From Chloroflexota bacterium (GTDB taxonomy: Bacteria; Chloroflexota; Anaerolineae; VGOG01), in contig JAUWYT010000085.1 of NCBI GenBank assembly GCA_030615705.1, positions 1-6,787 on the forward strand: a DNA stretch of 6,787 bases. The letters run 5' to 3'. The translations under genes and the position numbers were made by a program. Below are positions 1 through 5,092 of this stretch, in pieces. Under the pieces are notes generated by a model that was not told the DNA's origin, made no database searches, and saw nothing but the letters and a program-made list of their open reading frames with translations. Positions within the stretch are counted from its first letter, which is position 1, and each line of letters begins with the position of its first letter.

Positions 1-134
1 GAGGCGCGCTTTTGGTGGGAATGAGCTACCACAGCCAGCCCGTAGGCTCTCTCGATTAACTCCCGGTCATTCTGAGAGAAGGTCTCCGGCATTTGTTGAA
101 GCAAGCTCGCAAGGTTATCGATCTGTGCACTCAT
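1..134 (-). CDS. RelA/SpoT-type (p)ppGpp synthetase/hydrolase, N-terminal fragment (partial)
   Basis: Translating the minus strand from the ATG at 134 gives 44 complete codons that run off the left edge with no stop. The segment from residue 25 (RELIERAYGLAVVAHSHQKRA) resembles the first helix of the HD hydrolase domain of RelA/SpoT proteins, where an A-x-x-A-H-x-G-Q-x-R pattern ending in a KRASGE-like stretch is usual. Here the Gly before Gln is His. Full-length members make and degrade the alarmone (p)ppGpp in the cytoplasm during the stringent response. Only the start is visible, so the synthetase and TGS/ACT domains cannot be checked, and another HD-domain protein is possible. No strong Shine-Dalgarno is seen before the ATG (only AGTAAG). 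The gene is divergent from the tRNA-His gene, with a 68 bp gap. Confidence 0.62.
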   Translation of the reverse strand, partial: MSAQIDNLASLLQQMPETFSQNDRELIERAYGLAVVAHSHQKRA

Positions 135-160
135 CTTACTAGAACCAGATAAGGATCCAT

Positions 161-189
161 TTGCTCGATTTGCCTTTTTGTGGTAAGAT
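161..189 (+). promoter_or_regulatory. Possible promoter of tRNA-His
   Basis: TTGCTC (161-166) and TAAGAT (184-189) are separated by 17 bp and lie 14 bp upstream of the mature tRNA 5' end. The boxes match sigma-70 consensus at 3/6 and 4/6 positions. Spacing and location support the call, but the match is weak. Confidence 0.35.
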
Positions 190-202
190 TAAGAAAGCTT
201 GT

Positions 203-277
203 GGTGAGCGTAGCCGAGTGGTTTAAGGCACCTGGTTGTGGCCCAGGAGATCGTGGGTTCGAATCCCATCGCTCACC
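203..277 (+). tRNA. tRNA-His (anticodon GTG)
   Basis: A complete cloverleaf can be drawn. The acceptor stem GTGAGCG (204-210) pairs with CGCTCAC (270-276), and the D-arm is GCCG...AGGC. The anticodon stem CCTGG/CCAGG (231-235/243-247) encloses the loop TTGTGGC with anticodon GTG at 238-240. A 5-base variable loop follows, then T-stem GTGGG/CCCAT around TTCGAAT. G203 is the extra G at position -1 that marks histidine tRNAs, and it pairs with discriminator C277; both are the identity elements for histidyl-tRNA synthetase. CCA is not encoded (CCT follows), so it must be added after transcription. The gene stands alone, divergent from the relA-like gene and convergent with recR. Confidence 0.96.
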
Positions 278-282
278 CCTAA

Positions 283-371
283 CTGGCAAATGGCATATAG
301 CTAATAGCAGATAGCGGAGGCAAGAGAGGTTGTCTTGCTATCGGCCATAGGCTATTTGCCATCAGCTAATC
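283..371. repeat. Inverted pair of heptanucleotide arrays with central hairpin between tRNA-His and recR
   Basis: The left arm (283-317) is five 7-base units, CTGGCAA ATGGCAT ATAGCTA ATAGCAG ATAGCGG, with core RTRGC (first unit degenerate). The right arm (337-371) is five units in inverted orientation, GCTATCG GCCATAG GCTATTT GCCATCA GCTAATC. The arms can pair, for example TGGCAAAT (284-291) with ATTTGCCA (354-361). Between them lies a small hairpin, GCAAGA (320-325)/TCTTGC (333-338). The element fills almost all of the gap between two convergent genes, so it may stop transcription from both sides, but no T-tract follows on either strand. Heptad short tandem repeats are known as dispersed intergenic repeats in some bacteria. 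Whether this one is dispersed in the genome cannot be told from one copy. Confidence 0.7.
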
Positions 372-386
372 GTGCGCCCTCATTTC

Positions 387-986
387 TCACATCTCCCGCC
401 GTCCCTCCAAAGCCCGAGCTAAGGTTATCTCGTCGGCGTACTCCAAATCTCCGCCTACAGGCAGCCCTCGCGCCAGATGGGTAACCCGCACGCCCAGTGG
501 CACCAACTGGCGGTGCAGATACATGGCCGTGGCCTCGCCCTCCAGGCTGGGGTTGGTAGCCAGGATTACCTCCTCGGCAGGCTCGGCCCGCAGACGGTGG
601 ATCAGCTCGCGGATCCTCAGATCTTCGGGGCCAATTCCATCCACCGGCGAGATGGCGCCATGCAGGACGTGGTAGAGGCCCCTGTACTCCCGGGTCCGCT
701 CGATGGCCAATACATCCAGGGGCTCTTCCACAACGCAAATGATAGAACGATCGCGCCCTTCATCCCGACAGATGGGGCAGGGACTCTCCTCGGTGATGTT
801 GAAGCAAGTAGAACAAAAGGTGATGCGCTCCCTCAACTGGCGCAAAGCTTCAGCCAGGGATACCGCTTGCTCAGCGGGGCCTCTAACCAAGAAAAAGGTC
901 AGGCGCGAAGCTGTCTTTGGGCCGATGCCCGGTAGCCGCCTGAACTCCTCGATGAGCCTGGCTACAGGCTCAGGGGCGATCTGCAT
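387..986 (-). CDS. recR: Recombination mediator protein RecR
   Basis: The 199-residue product matches the usual RecR length of about 200. With RecF/RecO it helps load RecA on single-stranded gaps coated with SSB. Domains in order: a helix-hairpin-helix (RLPGIGPKTASRL, residues 17-29); a C4 zinc finger with Cys 58, 61, 70 and 73; a Toprim domain from about residue 81 (VVEEPLD 85-91; NPSLEGEATA 145-154); and the conserved C-terminal Walker-like stretch LARGLPVGGDLEYAD (171-185). All expected motifs are intact. The start at 986 is chosen because AGAAGGAG (996-1003) lies 9 bases upstream and the protein then begins like other RecRs. A longer frame to 1049 adds 21 unrelated residues. It is the last gene of the dnaX-ybaB-recR cluster, 91 bp after ybaB. 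Confidence 0.97.
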   Translation of the reverse strand: MQIAPEPVARLIEEFRRLPGIGPKTASRLTFFLVRGPAEQAVSLAEALRQLRERITFCSTCFNITEESPCPICRDEGRDRSIICVVEEPLDVLAIERTREYRGLYHVLHGAISPVDGIGPEDLRIRELIHRLRAEPAEEVILATNPSLEGEATAMYLHRQLVPLGVRVTHLARGLPVGGDLEYADEITLARALEGRREM

Positions 987-995
987 ACCTAAGTA

Positions 996-1003
996 CTCCT
1001 TCT
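996..1003 (-). promoter_or_regulatory. Ribosome binding site deciding the recR start
   Basis: AGAAGGAG on the minus strand ends 9 bases before the ATG at 986. No comparable site precedes the upstream GTG at 1049, so the shorter RecR is preferred. Confidence 0.75.
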
Positions 1004-1025
1004 GCCAGCGGCTGAAACACGCCAC

Positions 1026-1078
1026 CTGAGAGCGAAATCTCCCAGGCACTTCATATGCGTGCCGCCAGAAAGCTTTCT
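1026..1078 (-). repeat. Small inverted repeats in the ybaB-recR spacer
   Basis: The 91 bp spacer holds a perfect 12-base palindrome AGAAAGCTTTCT (1067-1078) touching the ybaB stop codon. It also holds a 5 bp hairpin GGCAC/GTGCC (1045-1049/1059-1063) and an imperfect stem CTGAGAG/CTCCCAG (1026-1032/1039-1045, one mismatch). No T-run follows, so these do not look like an intrinsic terminator. They could affect processing or stability of the operon message. Individually they are short enough to be chance. Confidence 0.35.
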
Positions 1079-1416
1079 CATATCAAGCCGGGGATGCGCA
1101 GCCCCCCGGTTAAGGCGCTCATCCGCTCACCAGCCAATTCCTGGGATCTCTGCAGTGCCTCGTTCACTGCAGCCGTGACCAAGTCCTCCAGCATCTCCAC
1201 GTCATCGGGATCCACCACCTCGGGGGCGATGGAAATGGACTGAATCCTCTGCTGGCCCGTCATCACCACGGTAATGGCCCCGCCCCCTGCGGTGACGGTG
1301 ATCGTCTCTTCGCCCAAAGCCTCTTGAGCTTTAAGCACTTCCTCCTGGAGCTTCTGGACCTGCCGCATCATGTCCATCTGACCGCCTTTGGGCTGAAACC
1401 TTCTTCTCTTGGTCAC
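1078..1416 (-). CDS. ybaB: Nucleoid-associated protein, YbaB/EbfC family
   Basis: This is a 112-residue product, the normal size for YbaB/EbfC, a dimeric DNA-binding protein that coats the nucleoid. An N-terminal amphipathic helix (MDMMRQVQKLQEEVLKAQEAL, residues 14-34) leads into the signature TAGGGAITV (42-50), then APEVVDPDDVEMLEDLV (64-80) and the family-type C-terminus ending IPGLI. The start is taken as GTG at 1416, with GGGAGG (1425-1430) 8 bases upstream, giving a basic TKRRRFQPKGGQ head like that of many homologues. Two alternatives remain: GTG at 1449, directly after the dnaX stop, which would add 11 residues without a clear binding site; and ATG at 1377. The gene lies between dnaX (33 bp gap) and recR, its conserved position in many bacteria. 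Confidence 0.93.
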   Translation of the reverse strand: MTKRRRFQPKGGQMDMMRQVQKLQEEVLKAQEALGEETITVTAGGGAITVVMTGQQRIQSISIAPEVVDPDDVEMLEDLVTAAVNEALQRSQELAGERMSALTGGLRIPGLI

Positions 1417-1424
1417 CTCCCGTA

Positions 1425-1430
1425 CCTCCC
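1425..1430 (-). promoter_or_regulatory. Ribosome binding site deciding the ybaB GTG start
   Basis: GGGAGG on the minus strand lies 8 bases before GTG 1416. A second GGGAGG (1416-1421) overlaps the GTG itself. The duplicated motif is why the start is placed at 1416 and not at 1449. Confidence 0.6.
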
Positions 1431-1449
1431 TGCCAACGCGCAGGATCAC

Positions 1450-3120
1450 TCACTGCACATCTACGACCCGAGCTCCATATTTGCTCACCGCCGCTTGTAT
1501 GAGGGGATCCTCGGCGATAGACGAATATTTGTCCCTGGGCGTCTCCTCATTCTCGCTAGTGTCTTTCTGCGCCCTCCTGACTGGCTCTTGATCCGGCTGT
1601 GCTTGTCGCCCGCTCTTAGGTGAGAGCACACAACGGATGTGACACGGGCTCTTAACCACCCGGCTAATGATACTCTCTATCAGGGCCTTGCTCTTAGGTT
1701 CCTCGATCTTTTCCCTGTGAAAAGTGTAGTAAAAGCCAAGCACGACCTCCTGACCTTCCACACCCAGGGGCTGGCAAGATTTGAGCAGGGCCTCAACTGA
1801 ACGGTTTCTAGGCTTTATCTCGCCAAGGATTTGAGCCCATTTGGTCTTGACTTCATCCAGAGTCAACTTCAGCCCTGTTGAGGTACCTCTCGACTGCTCC
1901 TCGGCCTCCTCTTTGACAGACTTAGCCGGCTCACCGGCTGGAGCTGATCGAGGGGAAGAGGCCACCCTTGCCACTGCGGGGGTCCTGGGAACGGTTGCAG
2001 AACTGGGCCGAGCCACCGACGGAGTGGTTTTCTCTTCTTCACCCAAGGTGGCATCTACAAAGGCCAGCTCCAGGGGCAACTGTGACTGGGTGCTGGCCTT
2101 GAGGTCAAGGCCAGCCTGATTGAAAAGTTTAACTACCTTGATTAGTTCCCTGGTTGAGAGCTGTGCCGCCTGGCCCTTCATCTCCTGCAGGGCTTCGGGC
2201 GTGACGCGCGTAAGGCTCGAGCCTTCGCCGACTTTGATCAGGAGCAGCTCACGCAAGTACTCCACCACCTGGCGGTTGAACTGGCGGGGGTCAACGCCAT
2301 CACCGATAACCCGATTGATAACGTCAAGGCCCTTAGCCACATTGCGGGCCACCAGTTGATTCACCAATTCTCCCACCGCCTGAGAGGGGACGGTGCCTAG
2401 GACCGACTGCACCTGGGCTAAAGTGATCTCCTGACCGCCATAGGAAAGCAACTGATCCAAGAGGCTCTCCGCATCGCGCATGCTTCCGGTGGCGCTGCGT
2501 GCGATGAGCTCCAATGCCGTTGGCTCCACAGTCAGGCCCTCGTGATCGGCGATGTGCTTCAGGTGGCCGATGATGTCCTGGAGGGGAATGCGCCGGAAGT
2601 CGAAGCGCTGACAACGGGAGAGGACGGTGGCCGGGATCTTGTGGGGCTCGGTGGTGACCAGGACGAAGATCACATGAGGTGGCGGTTCTTCTAGCGTTTT
2701 CAGCAGGGCGTTGAAGGCCGGCTCAGTCAGCATGTGGGCCTCATCGAGCATATAGACCTTATAACGGGCCTCGTTGGGCCGGAAGCCCACCTTCTCCCTG
2801 ATGCCACGCACATCATCAATTCCTCGGTTAGATGCGGCGTCTATCTCGATGAGGTCCAGCAGACGACCCTCGTTGATCGCCTGACAGATGTGGCACTGGT
2901 TACAAGGCTTATTGTCCTCTGTGGACAAACAATTGACTGCTTTGGCTAAGAGGCGCCCCATCGAGGTCTTGCCTGTGCCCCGAGGCCCAGCGAAGAGGTA
3001 GGCATGGCTGATACGCCCGCTCAGCAGAGCGTTCTGGAGGGTATGAGTCACGTGCCCTTGGCCGACCACCTCGTCGAAAGTGCGTGGGCGCCACTTGCGG
3101 TAGAGTGCCTGAGCAGTCAT
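1450..3120 (-). CDS. dnaX: DNA polymerase III subunit gamma/tau (clamp loader ATPase)
   Basis: The 556-residue AAA+ clamp-loader subunit uses ATP to open and place the sliding clamp at the replication fork. Visible motifs: the opening ALYRKWRPRTFDEVVGQ (5-21); Walker A GPRGTGKT (45-52); a zinc site with Cys 64, 73, 76 and 79 (the same spacing as in E. coli DnaX); Walker B YMLDEAH (123-129); the arginine finger in SRC (168-170); and sensor 2 GSMRDAESL (212-220). Domain III follows to about residue 360. A Pro/Ser/Glu-rich linker (about 361-415) leads to a C-terminal domain (about 418-500) and a conserved-looking tail DPLIQAAVSKYGARVV (538-553). The ATG at 3120 has GGAGG 5 bases upstream; the frame extends 9 codons further, without family match. 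I found no A-rich slippery sequence for a shorter gamma form. It is first in the dnaX-ybaB-recR cluster. Confidence 0.97.
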   Translation of the reverse strand: MTAQALYRKWRPRTFDEVVGQGHVTHTLQNALLSGRISHAYLFAGPRGTGKTSMGRLLAKAVNCLSTEDNKPCNQCHICQAINEGRLLDLIEIDAASNRGIDDVRGIREKVGFRPNEARYKVYMLDEAHMLTEPAFNALLKTLEEPPPHVIFVLVTTEPHKIPATVLSRCQRFDFRRIPLQDIIGHLKHIADHEGLTVEPTALELIARSATGSMRDAESLLDQLLSYGGQEITLAQVQSVLGTVPSQAVGELVNQLVARNVAKGLDVINRVIGDGVDPRQFNRQVVEYLRELLLIKVGEGSSLTRVTPEALQEMKGQAAQLSTRELIKVVKLFNQAGLDLKASTQSQLPLELAFVDATLGEEEKTTPSVARPSSATVPRTPAVARVASSPRSAPAGEPAKSVKEEAEEQSRGTSTGLKLTLDEVKTKWAQILGEIKPRNRSVEALLKSCQPLGVEGQEVVLGFYYTFHREKIEEPKSKALIESIISRVVKSPCHIRCVLSPKSGRQAQPDQEPVRRAQKDTSENEETPRDKYSSIAEDPLIQAAVSKYGARVVDVQ

Positions 3121-3125
3121 AACAA

Positions 3126-3133
3126 CCTCCTCC
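3126..3133 (-). promoter_or_regulatory. Ribosome binding site of dnaX
   Basis: GGAGGAGG on the minus strand ends 5 bases before ATG 3120. It fixes the start at MTAQALYRKWRP instead of the in-frame ATG 27 bases upstream (3147). Confidence 0.8.
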
Positions 3134-3147
3134 CAAGTCCTGTCCAT

Positions 3148-3176
3148 AGTTTATCACCGATGGCCGATTTGCGCAA
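3148..3176 (-). promoter_or_regulatory. Possible dnaX operon promoter (extended -10)
   Basis: On the minus strand, TTGCGC (3171-3176) and TAAACT (3148-3153) are 17 bp apart. A TGA just before the -10 gives the extended TGN form. Transcription would start near 3141, leaving a leader of about 20 bases before the dnaX ATG. The -35 match is only 3/6, so this is tentative. Confidence 0.42.
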
Positions 3177-3183
3177 GCCCGAT

Positions 3184-3309
3184 CGCGAGCGGCTCGCGCA
3201 GCGAATGCCCGGGGAGTACGAGGGGGCCCCCCTCGTCTCTACTTCCCTCCTACATCTTGGGGCTTGCAGCCAACCGCTCTGCAAGCCCCGAGGGAGATGA
3301 AGTTTCATC
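3184..3309. repeat. Cluster of four inverted repeats between divergent dnaX and tatA
   Basis: Four palindromes lie within 126 bp. (1) CGCGAGC/GCTCGCG (3184-3190/3192-3198), one central base. (2) ACGAGGGGG/CCCCCTCGT (3218-3226/3228-3236), one central base. (3) A perfect 11 bp stem GGGGCTTGCAG/CTGCAAGCCCC (3259-3269/3279-3289) with a 9-base loop; this can extend with CCCTC/GAGGG (3245-3249/3290-3294) and ACTTC/GAAGT (3241-3245/3299-3303), the two sharing C3245. (4) GATGAA/TTCATC (3296-3301/3304-3309). The octamer GCAAGCCC of stem 3 also occurs at 3173-3180. The cluster lies upstream of both proposed promoters, so neither gene's transcript should include it, and no T-tract follows. This accounts for most of the 328 bp gap 3121-3448; I see no protein gene in it. 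It may be a regulator site, a MITE/REP-like element or an unrecognised RNA. Confidence 0.6.
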
Positions 3310-3339
3310 AAAAGAGCTAAATCTGAGGCGGCTGCTGAT

Positions 3340-3368
3340 TTGTCTTGTCATCAATACCGTGCTATAAT
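3340..3368 (+). promoter_or_regulatory. Strong sigma-70-type promoter of tatA
   Basis: TTGTCT (3340-3345) and a perfect TATAAT (3363-3368) are separated by 17 bp. TGC directly before the -10 gives the extended TGN motif. This is the best promoter match in the window. Transcription would start near 3375, giving a leader of about 75 bases that contains a weak inverted repeat GTTCTT/AAGAAC (3387-3392/3406-3411). Confidence 0.75.
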
Positions 3369-3448
3369 TCTAGCGGTGAATCCATGGTTCTTGAAGAGTT
3401 GGTTGAAGAACACAAATATCAAGGGGAAATTACCCAAAGGGGGAAGAC

Positions 3449-3625
3449 ATGTTTGGACAAATAGGGGCACCTGAATTGCTGCTGTTCTTCTTAATCATCC
3501 TCTTGCTCTTTGGAGCCAGCCGCCTTCGCGATGTGGGAGGCGCTTTGGGCGGAGCGATCCGCGATTTCCGCAGCGCTGTGACCGGCGCAGACGAAGAGCA
3601 AGGCAAGGGTGAAGAAGAGGAGTAG
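3449..3625 (+). CDS. tatA: Twin-arginine translocase pore protein, TatA/TatE family (small, 58 aa)
   Basis: This short gene encodes MFGQIGAPELLLFFLIILLL..., a 58-residue protein. It has a short periplasmic N-terminus (to about residue 8), one membrane helix (about 9-21), the FG hinge at 21-22, an amphipathic helix (GASRLRDVGGALGGAIRDFR, 22-41) and a Glu-rich tail ending EEEE. This is the TatA/B layout. TatA oligomers form the pore through which folded proteins with twin-arginine signals cross the membrane, together with TatC. The usual LP after the hinge (as in RLPELG) is LR here, and the tail is much shorter than in E. coli TatA (89 aa), though short TatA forms are common. AGGGGG (3438-3443) lies 5 bases before the ATG. 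No tatC is in the window. The gene has its own strong promoter and probably stands as a single cistron. Confidence 0.88.
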   Translation: MFGQIGAPELLLFFLIILLLFGASRLRDVGGALGGAIRDFRSAVTGADEEQGKGEEEE

Positions 3626-3631
3626 AACCTA

Positions 3632-3737
3632 TCCGAAAAGTCCAGCAGGGGCGGCTCCTACGCCGCCCCGACCGGGCATGGGAGCCCAGTCTGCTATTCT
3701 TCGGACAGGCATATAGCGGAATGCGCTAGCTTTCGGA
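3632..3737 (+). repeat. Nested inverted repeats between tatA and the phosphatase gene
   Basis: A perfect 8 bp G+C-only stem GGGGCGGC/GCCGCCCC (3648-3655/3662-3669, 6-base loop) is followed by GGGC/GCCC (3674-3677/3684-3687). These are enclosed by AGCAG/CTGCT (3644-3648/3691-3695, sharing one base with the inner stem) and by TCCGAA/TTCGGA (3632-3637/3700-3705). The sequence TTCGGACA recurs at 3732-3739, so TCCGAAA (3632-3638) could also pair with TTTCGGA (3731-3737), which ends 3 bases before the GGAGG of the next gene. The strong stem just after tatA suits a terminator or 3' end stabiliser, but the T-tract of an intrinsic terminator is absent. No protein gene is seen here. Confidence 0.55.
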
Positions 3738-3751
3738 CACGGAGGCCCTTC

Positions 3752-4369
3752 ATGACCCGAATCATTTTGGTGCGCCATGGTCAAACGGAGTGGAACATCG
3801 AATCCGGGGCTGGCGAGCGCTTCCGTGGCCGGGTTGACCTGCCGCTGGACGATACGGGACTGGCTCAAGCTCATGCTCTGGCAGAGCGGCTCGCCAACCG
3901 CCTCATTGTTGCGGTCTACTCCAGCCCCTTGAAGCGCGCGGTGGAGACGGCCCGGCCAATAGCTCAGCAGCTCAGCCTGCCGGTCCAGCCGCTGCCGGCC
4001 GTCATTGACATTCACTATGGCGACTGGCAGGGGCTATCGTCTGCCGCGGTCGCCAAGGTCTATCCCGACCTCTATCGGCGCTGGCTAGAGAAACCCCACC
4101 TGGTCAAATTCCCCAACGGGGAGAGCCTGCGCCAGGTGCGCCTCCGAGGAATGGCCACTCTGAAAGAAGTCACAGCCCGCCACGAAGGTAGGGTCGTTCT
4201 ACTGGTGGCCCATCAGGTGGTGAATAAGGTCCTGGTTTGTGCTATGCTTGGCCTAGACAATTCCCACTTCTGGCGCATCCGGCAGGACAATGGCTGCATC
4301 AATGTCTTCGAACACCAGGACGGGATCTTCGCAGCGGTGCTGGTCAACGACACCTGTCACTTAAGGTAG
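3752..4369 (+). CDS. Histidine phosphatase family protein (phosphoglycerate mutase/CobC-like)
   Basis: A 205-residue cytosolic enzyme of the branch-1 histidine phosphatases. The RHG motif is intact (VRHGQTEWN, 7-15), with His9 as the expected phospho-acceptor. Arg8, Arg62 (SSPLKRAVETA) and His154 (VAHQVVNKVL) complete the phosphate pocket. The usual acid/base Glu, in a L-x-E-I-x-x-G-x-W-E-G context, appears as Asp86 (DIHYGDWQG), a conservative change that may alter rate or substrate. Relatives include cofactor-dependent phosphoglycerate mutases, alpha-ribazole-5'-phosphate phosphatase (CobC, cobalamin synthesis) and broad-specificity phosphatases. Size and the FWRIRQDNGCINVFE segment (173-187) favour a phosphatase, but the substrate cannot be read from sequence. 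GGAGG (3741-3745) lies 6 bases before the ATG. The 3' end overlaps the convergent LysM gene by 9 bp. Confidence 0.9.
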   Translation: MTRIILVRHGQTEWNIESGAGERFRGRVDLPLDDTGLAQAHALAERLANRLIVAVYSSPLKRAVETARPIAQQLSLPVQPLPAVIDIHYGDWQGLSSAAVAKVYPDLYRRWLEKPHLVKFPNGESLRQVRLRGMATLKEVTARHEGRVVLLVAHQVVNKVLVCAMLGLDNSHFWRIRQDNGCINVFEHQDGIFAAVLVNDTCHLR

Positions 4370-5077
4370 GGGATAGGCGTCTACAAGCTTCCCCTGGTTG
4401 TCCCGCAGGCTCGCTACGCCCCCGGCCTCCCCCCAAACTGCCACCTCCAGCCCCCAGTAGAGATCAGTGACGCTGTTTATCCCACGGCCAGTGTGAACCC
4501 TGACACTGCCGCCTGTCCCCAGAGATAAGTTGGGAAAGACGTAAACGTGGCCTTGCTGATCGCTGAGAGTCCAGCCCTCCAAACGCACTGGAGGGCCAGA
4601 GTTAGAGATGATGATGAATTCTTCGCCGTAGTTACCACGGGCGATCACCTCCTCGATCATCACTCGGGGCTGGCTACCCGAGGGTGGCCTCGTGGAAAGC
4701 GGCGTGGGTGGCTCGAAGGGGATTGGCATATCAGTGGGGGTGGGTGGGACTGGCGGTAAGCCGCCGATAGGGATGATCAGTTCCTGGCCCACGAACAAGA
4801 GATTTGGGTCTACCAGGCCGTTGGCTCGCATTAGATCCTCGAAGGAGACGTTGAACTCGAGAGCGATCCCAGAGAGGCTATCGCCCTCTTGCACAGCGTA
4901 GACCAGCATCTCCGGGGTCTCAACCGACCGGGGCAGCCCCTGCACATGAGTGACAGTGACGGTCGGCTCAGCCGTCCCTGGCGCGGTCCTCCCCCAAACG
5001 AGGAGGACAGAAACGCTGATGATCAGGGAGATAGCAGCGTTCACCACGATGATGAAGATTGCCTGTTTCTTGGTCAT
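4361..5077 (-). CDS. Membrane-anchored LysM and lamin-tail domain protein
   Basis: The 238-residue product begins with a short basic stretch (MTKKQ) and one hydrophobic segment (about 6-28) that is a membrane anchor or uncleaved signal; no lipobox Cys is present. A LysM domain follows (YAVQEGDSLSGIALEFNVSF, 60-79, through LIIP at 100-103), which typically binds peptidoglycan or other N-acetylglucosamine polymers. A Pro/Thr-rich linker (about 106-137) leads to a lamin-tail (LTD) beta-sandwich (about 138-236; GEEFIIISNSG 151-161, VRLEGWTLSDQQG 164-176). LTD modules occur in bacterial surface proteins, often with nucleases or proteases, but no catalytic domain is visible here. A structural or adhesive cell-envelope role is inferred. 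It starts 15 bp after the RACo-like gene stops, with GAGGGG in that gap, so the two are probably co-transcribed. The pairing has no obvious functional logic. Confidence 0.85.
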   Translation of the reverse strand: MTKKQAIFIIVVNAAISLIISVSVLLVWGRTAPGTAEPTVTVTHVQGLPRSVETPEMLVYAVQEGDSLSGIALEFNVSFEDLMRANGLVDPNLLFVGQELIIPIGGLPPVPPTPTDMPIPFEPPTPLSTRPPSGSQPRVMIEEVIARGNYGEEFIIISNSGPPVRLEGWTLSDQQGHVYVFPNLSLGTGGSVRVHTGRGINSVTDLYWGLEVAVWGEAGGVASLRDNQGKLVDAYPLP

Positions 5078-5092
5078 GGCTCAATTCCCCTC

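Noticed and set aside
203..277. tRNA-His as an integration site for a mobile element
   Set aside because: No second copy of the tRNA 3' end and no integrase are present in the window.
292..301. The 10-mer GGCATATAGC occurs here and again at 3708-3717
   Set aside because: The second copy lacks the 7-base phasing seen in the first, so it is treated as coincidence unless genome-wide counts show otherwise.
283..371. CRISPR array reading of the repeat near tRNA-His
   Set aside because: Units are only 7 bases with no spacers of constant length, and there are no cas genes.
477..935. 152-codon plus-strand frame opposite recR
   Set aside because: It is the antisense of recR, without a ribosome site or recognisable protein features; RecR on the other strand is certain.
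1078..1449. Longer YbaB starting at the GTG directly after the dnaX stop
   Set aside because: It adds 11 residues not typical of the family and lacks a clear ribosome site; GTG 1416 has GGGAGG at 8 bases.
1980..2070. Possible programmed frameshift for a gamma form of DnaX in the Pro/Ser-rich linker
   Set aside because: No A6G-like slippery heptamer or following stem was found; the longest A-run there is four bases.
3004..3311. Open frames on both strands in the dnaX-tatA gap (98 and 64 codons)
   Set aside because: Their residues come from palindromic DNA, they overlap the dnaX start and promoter, and neither resembles a known family or has a convincing ribosome site.
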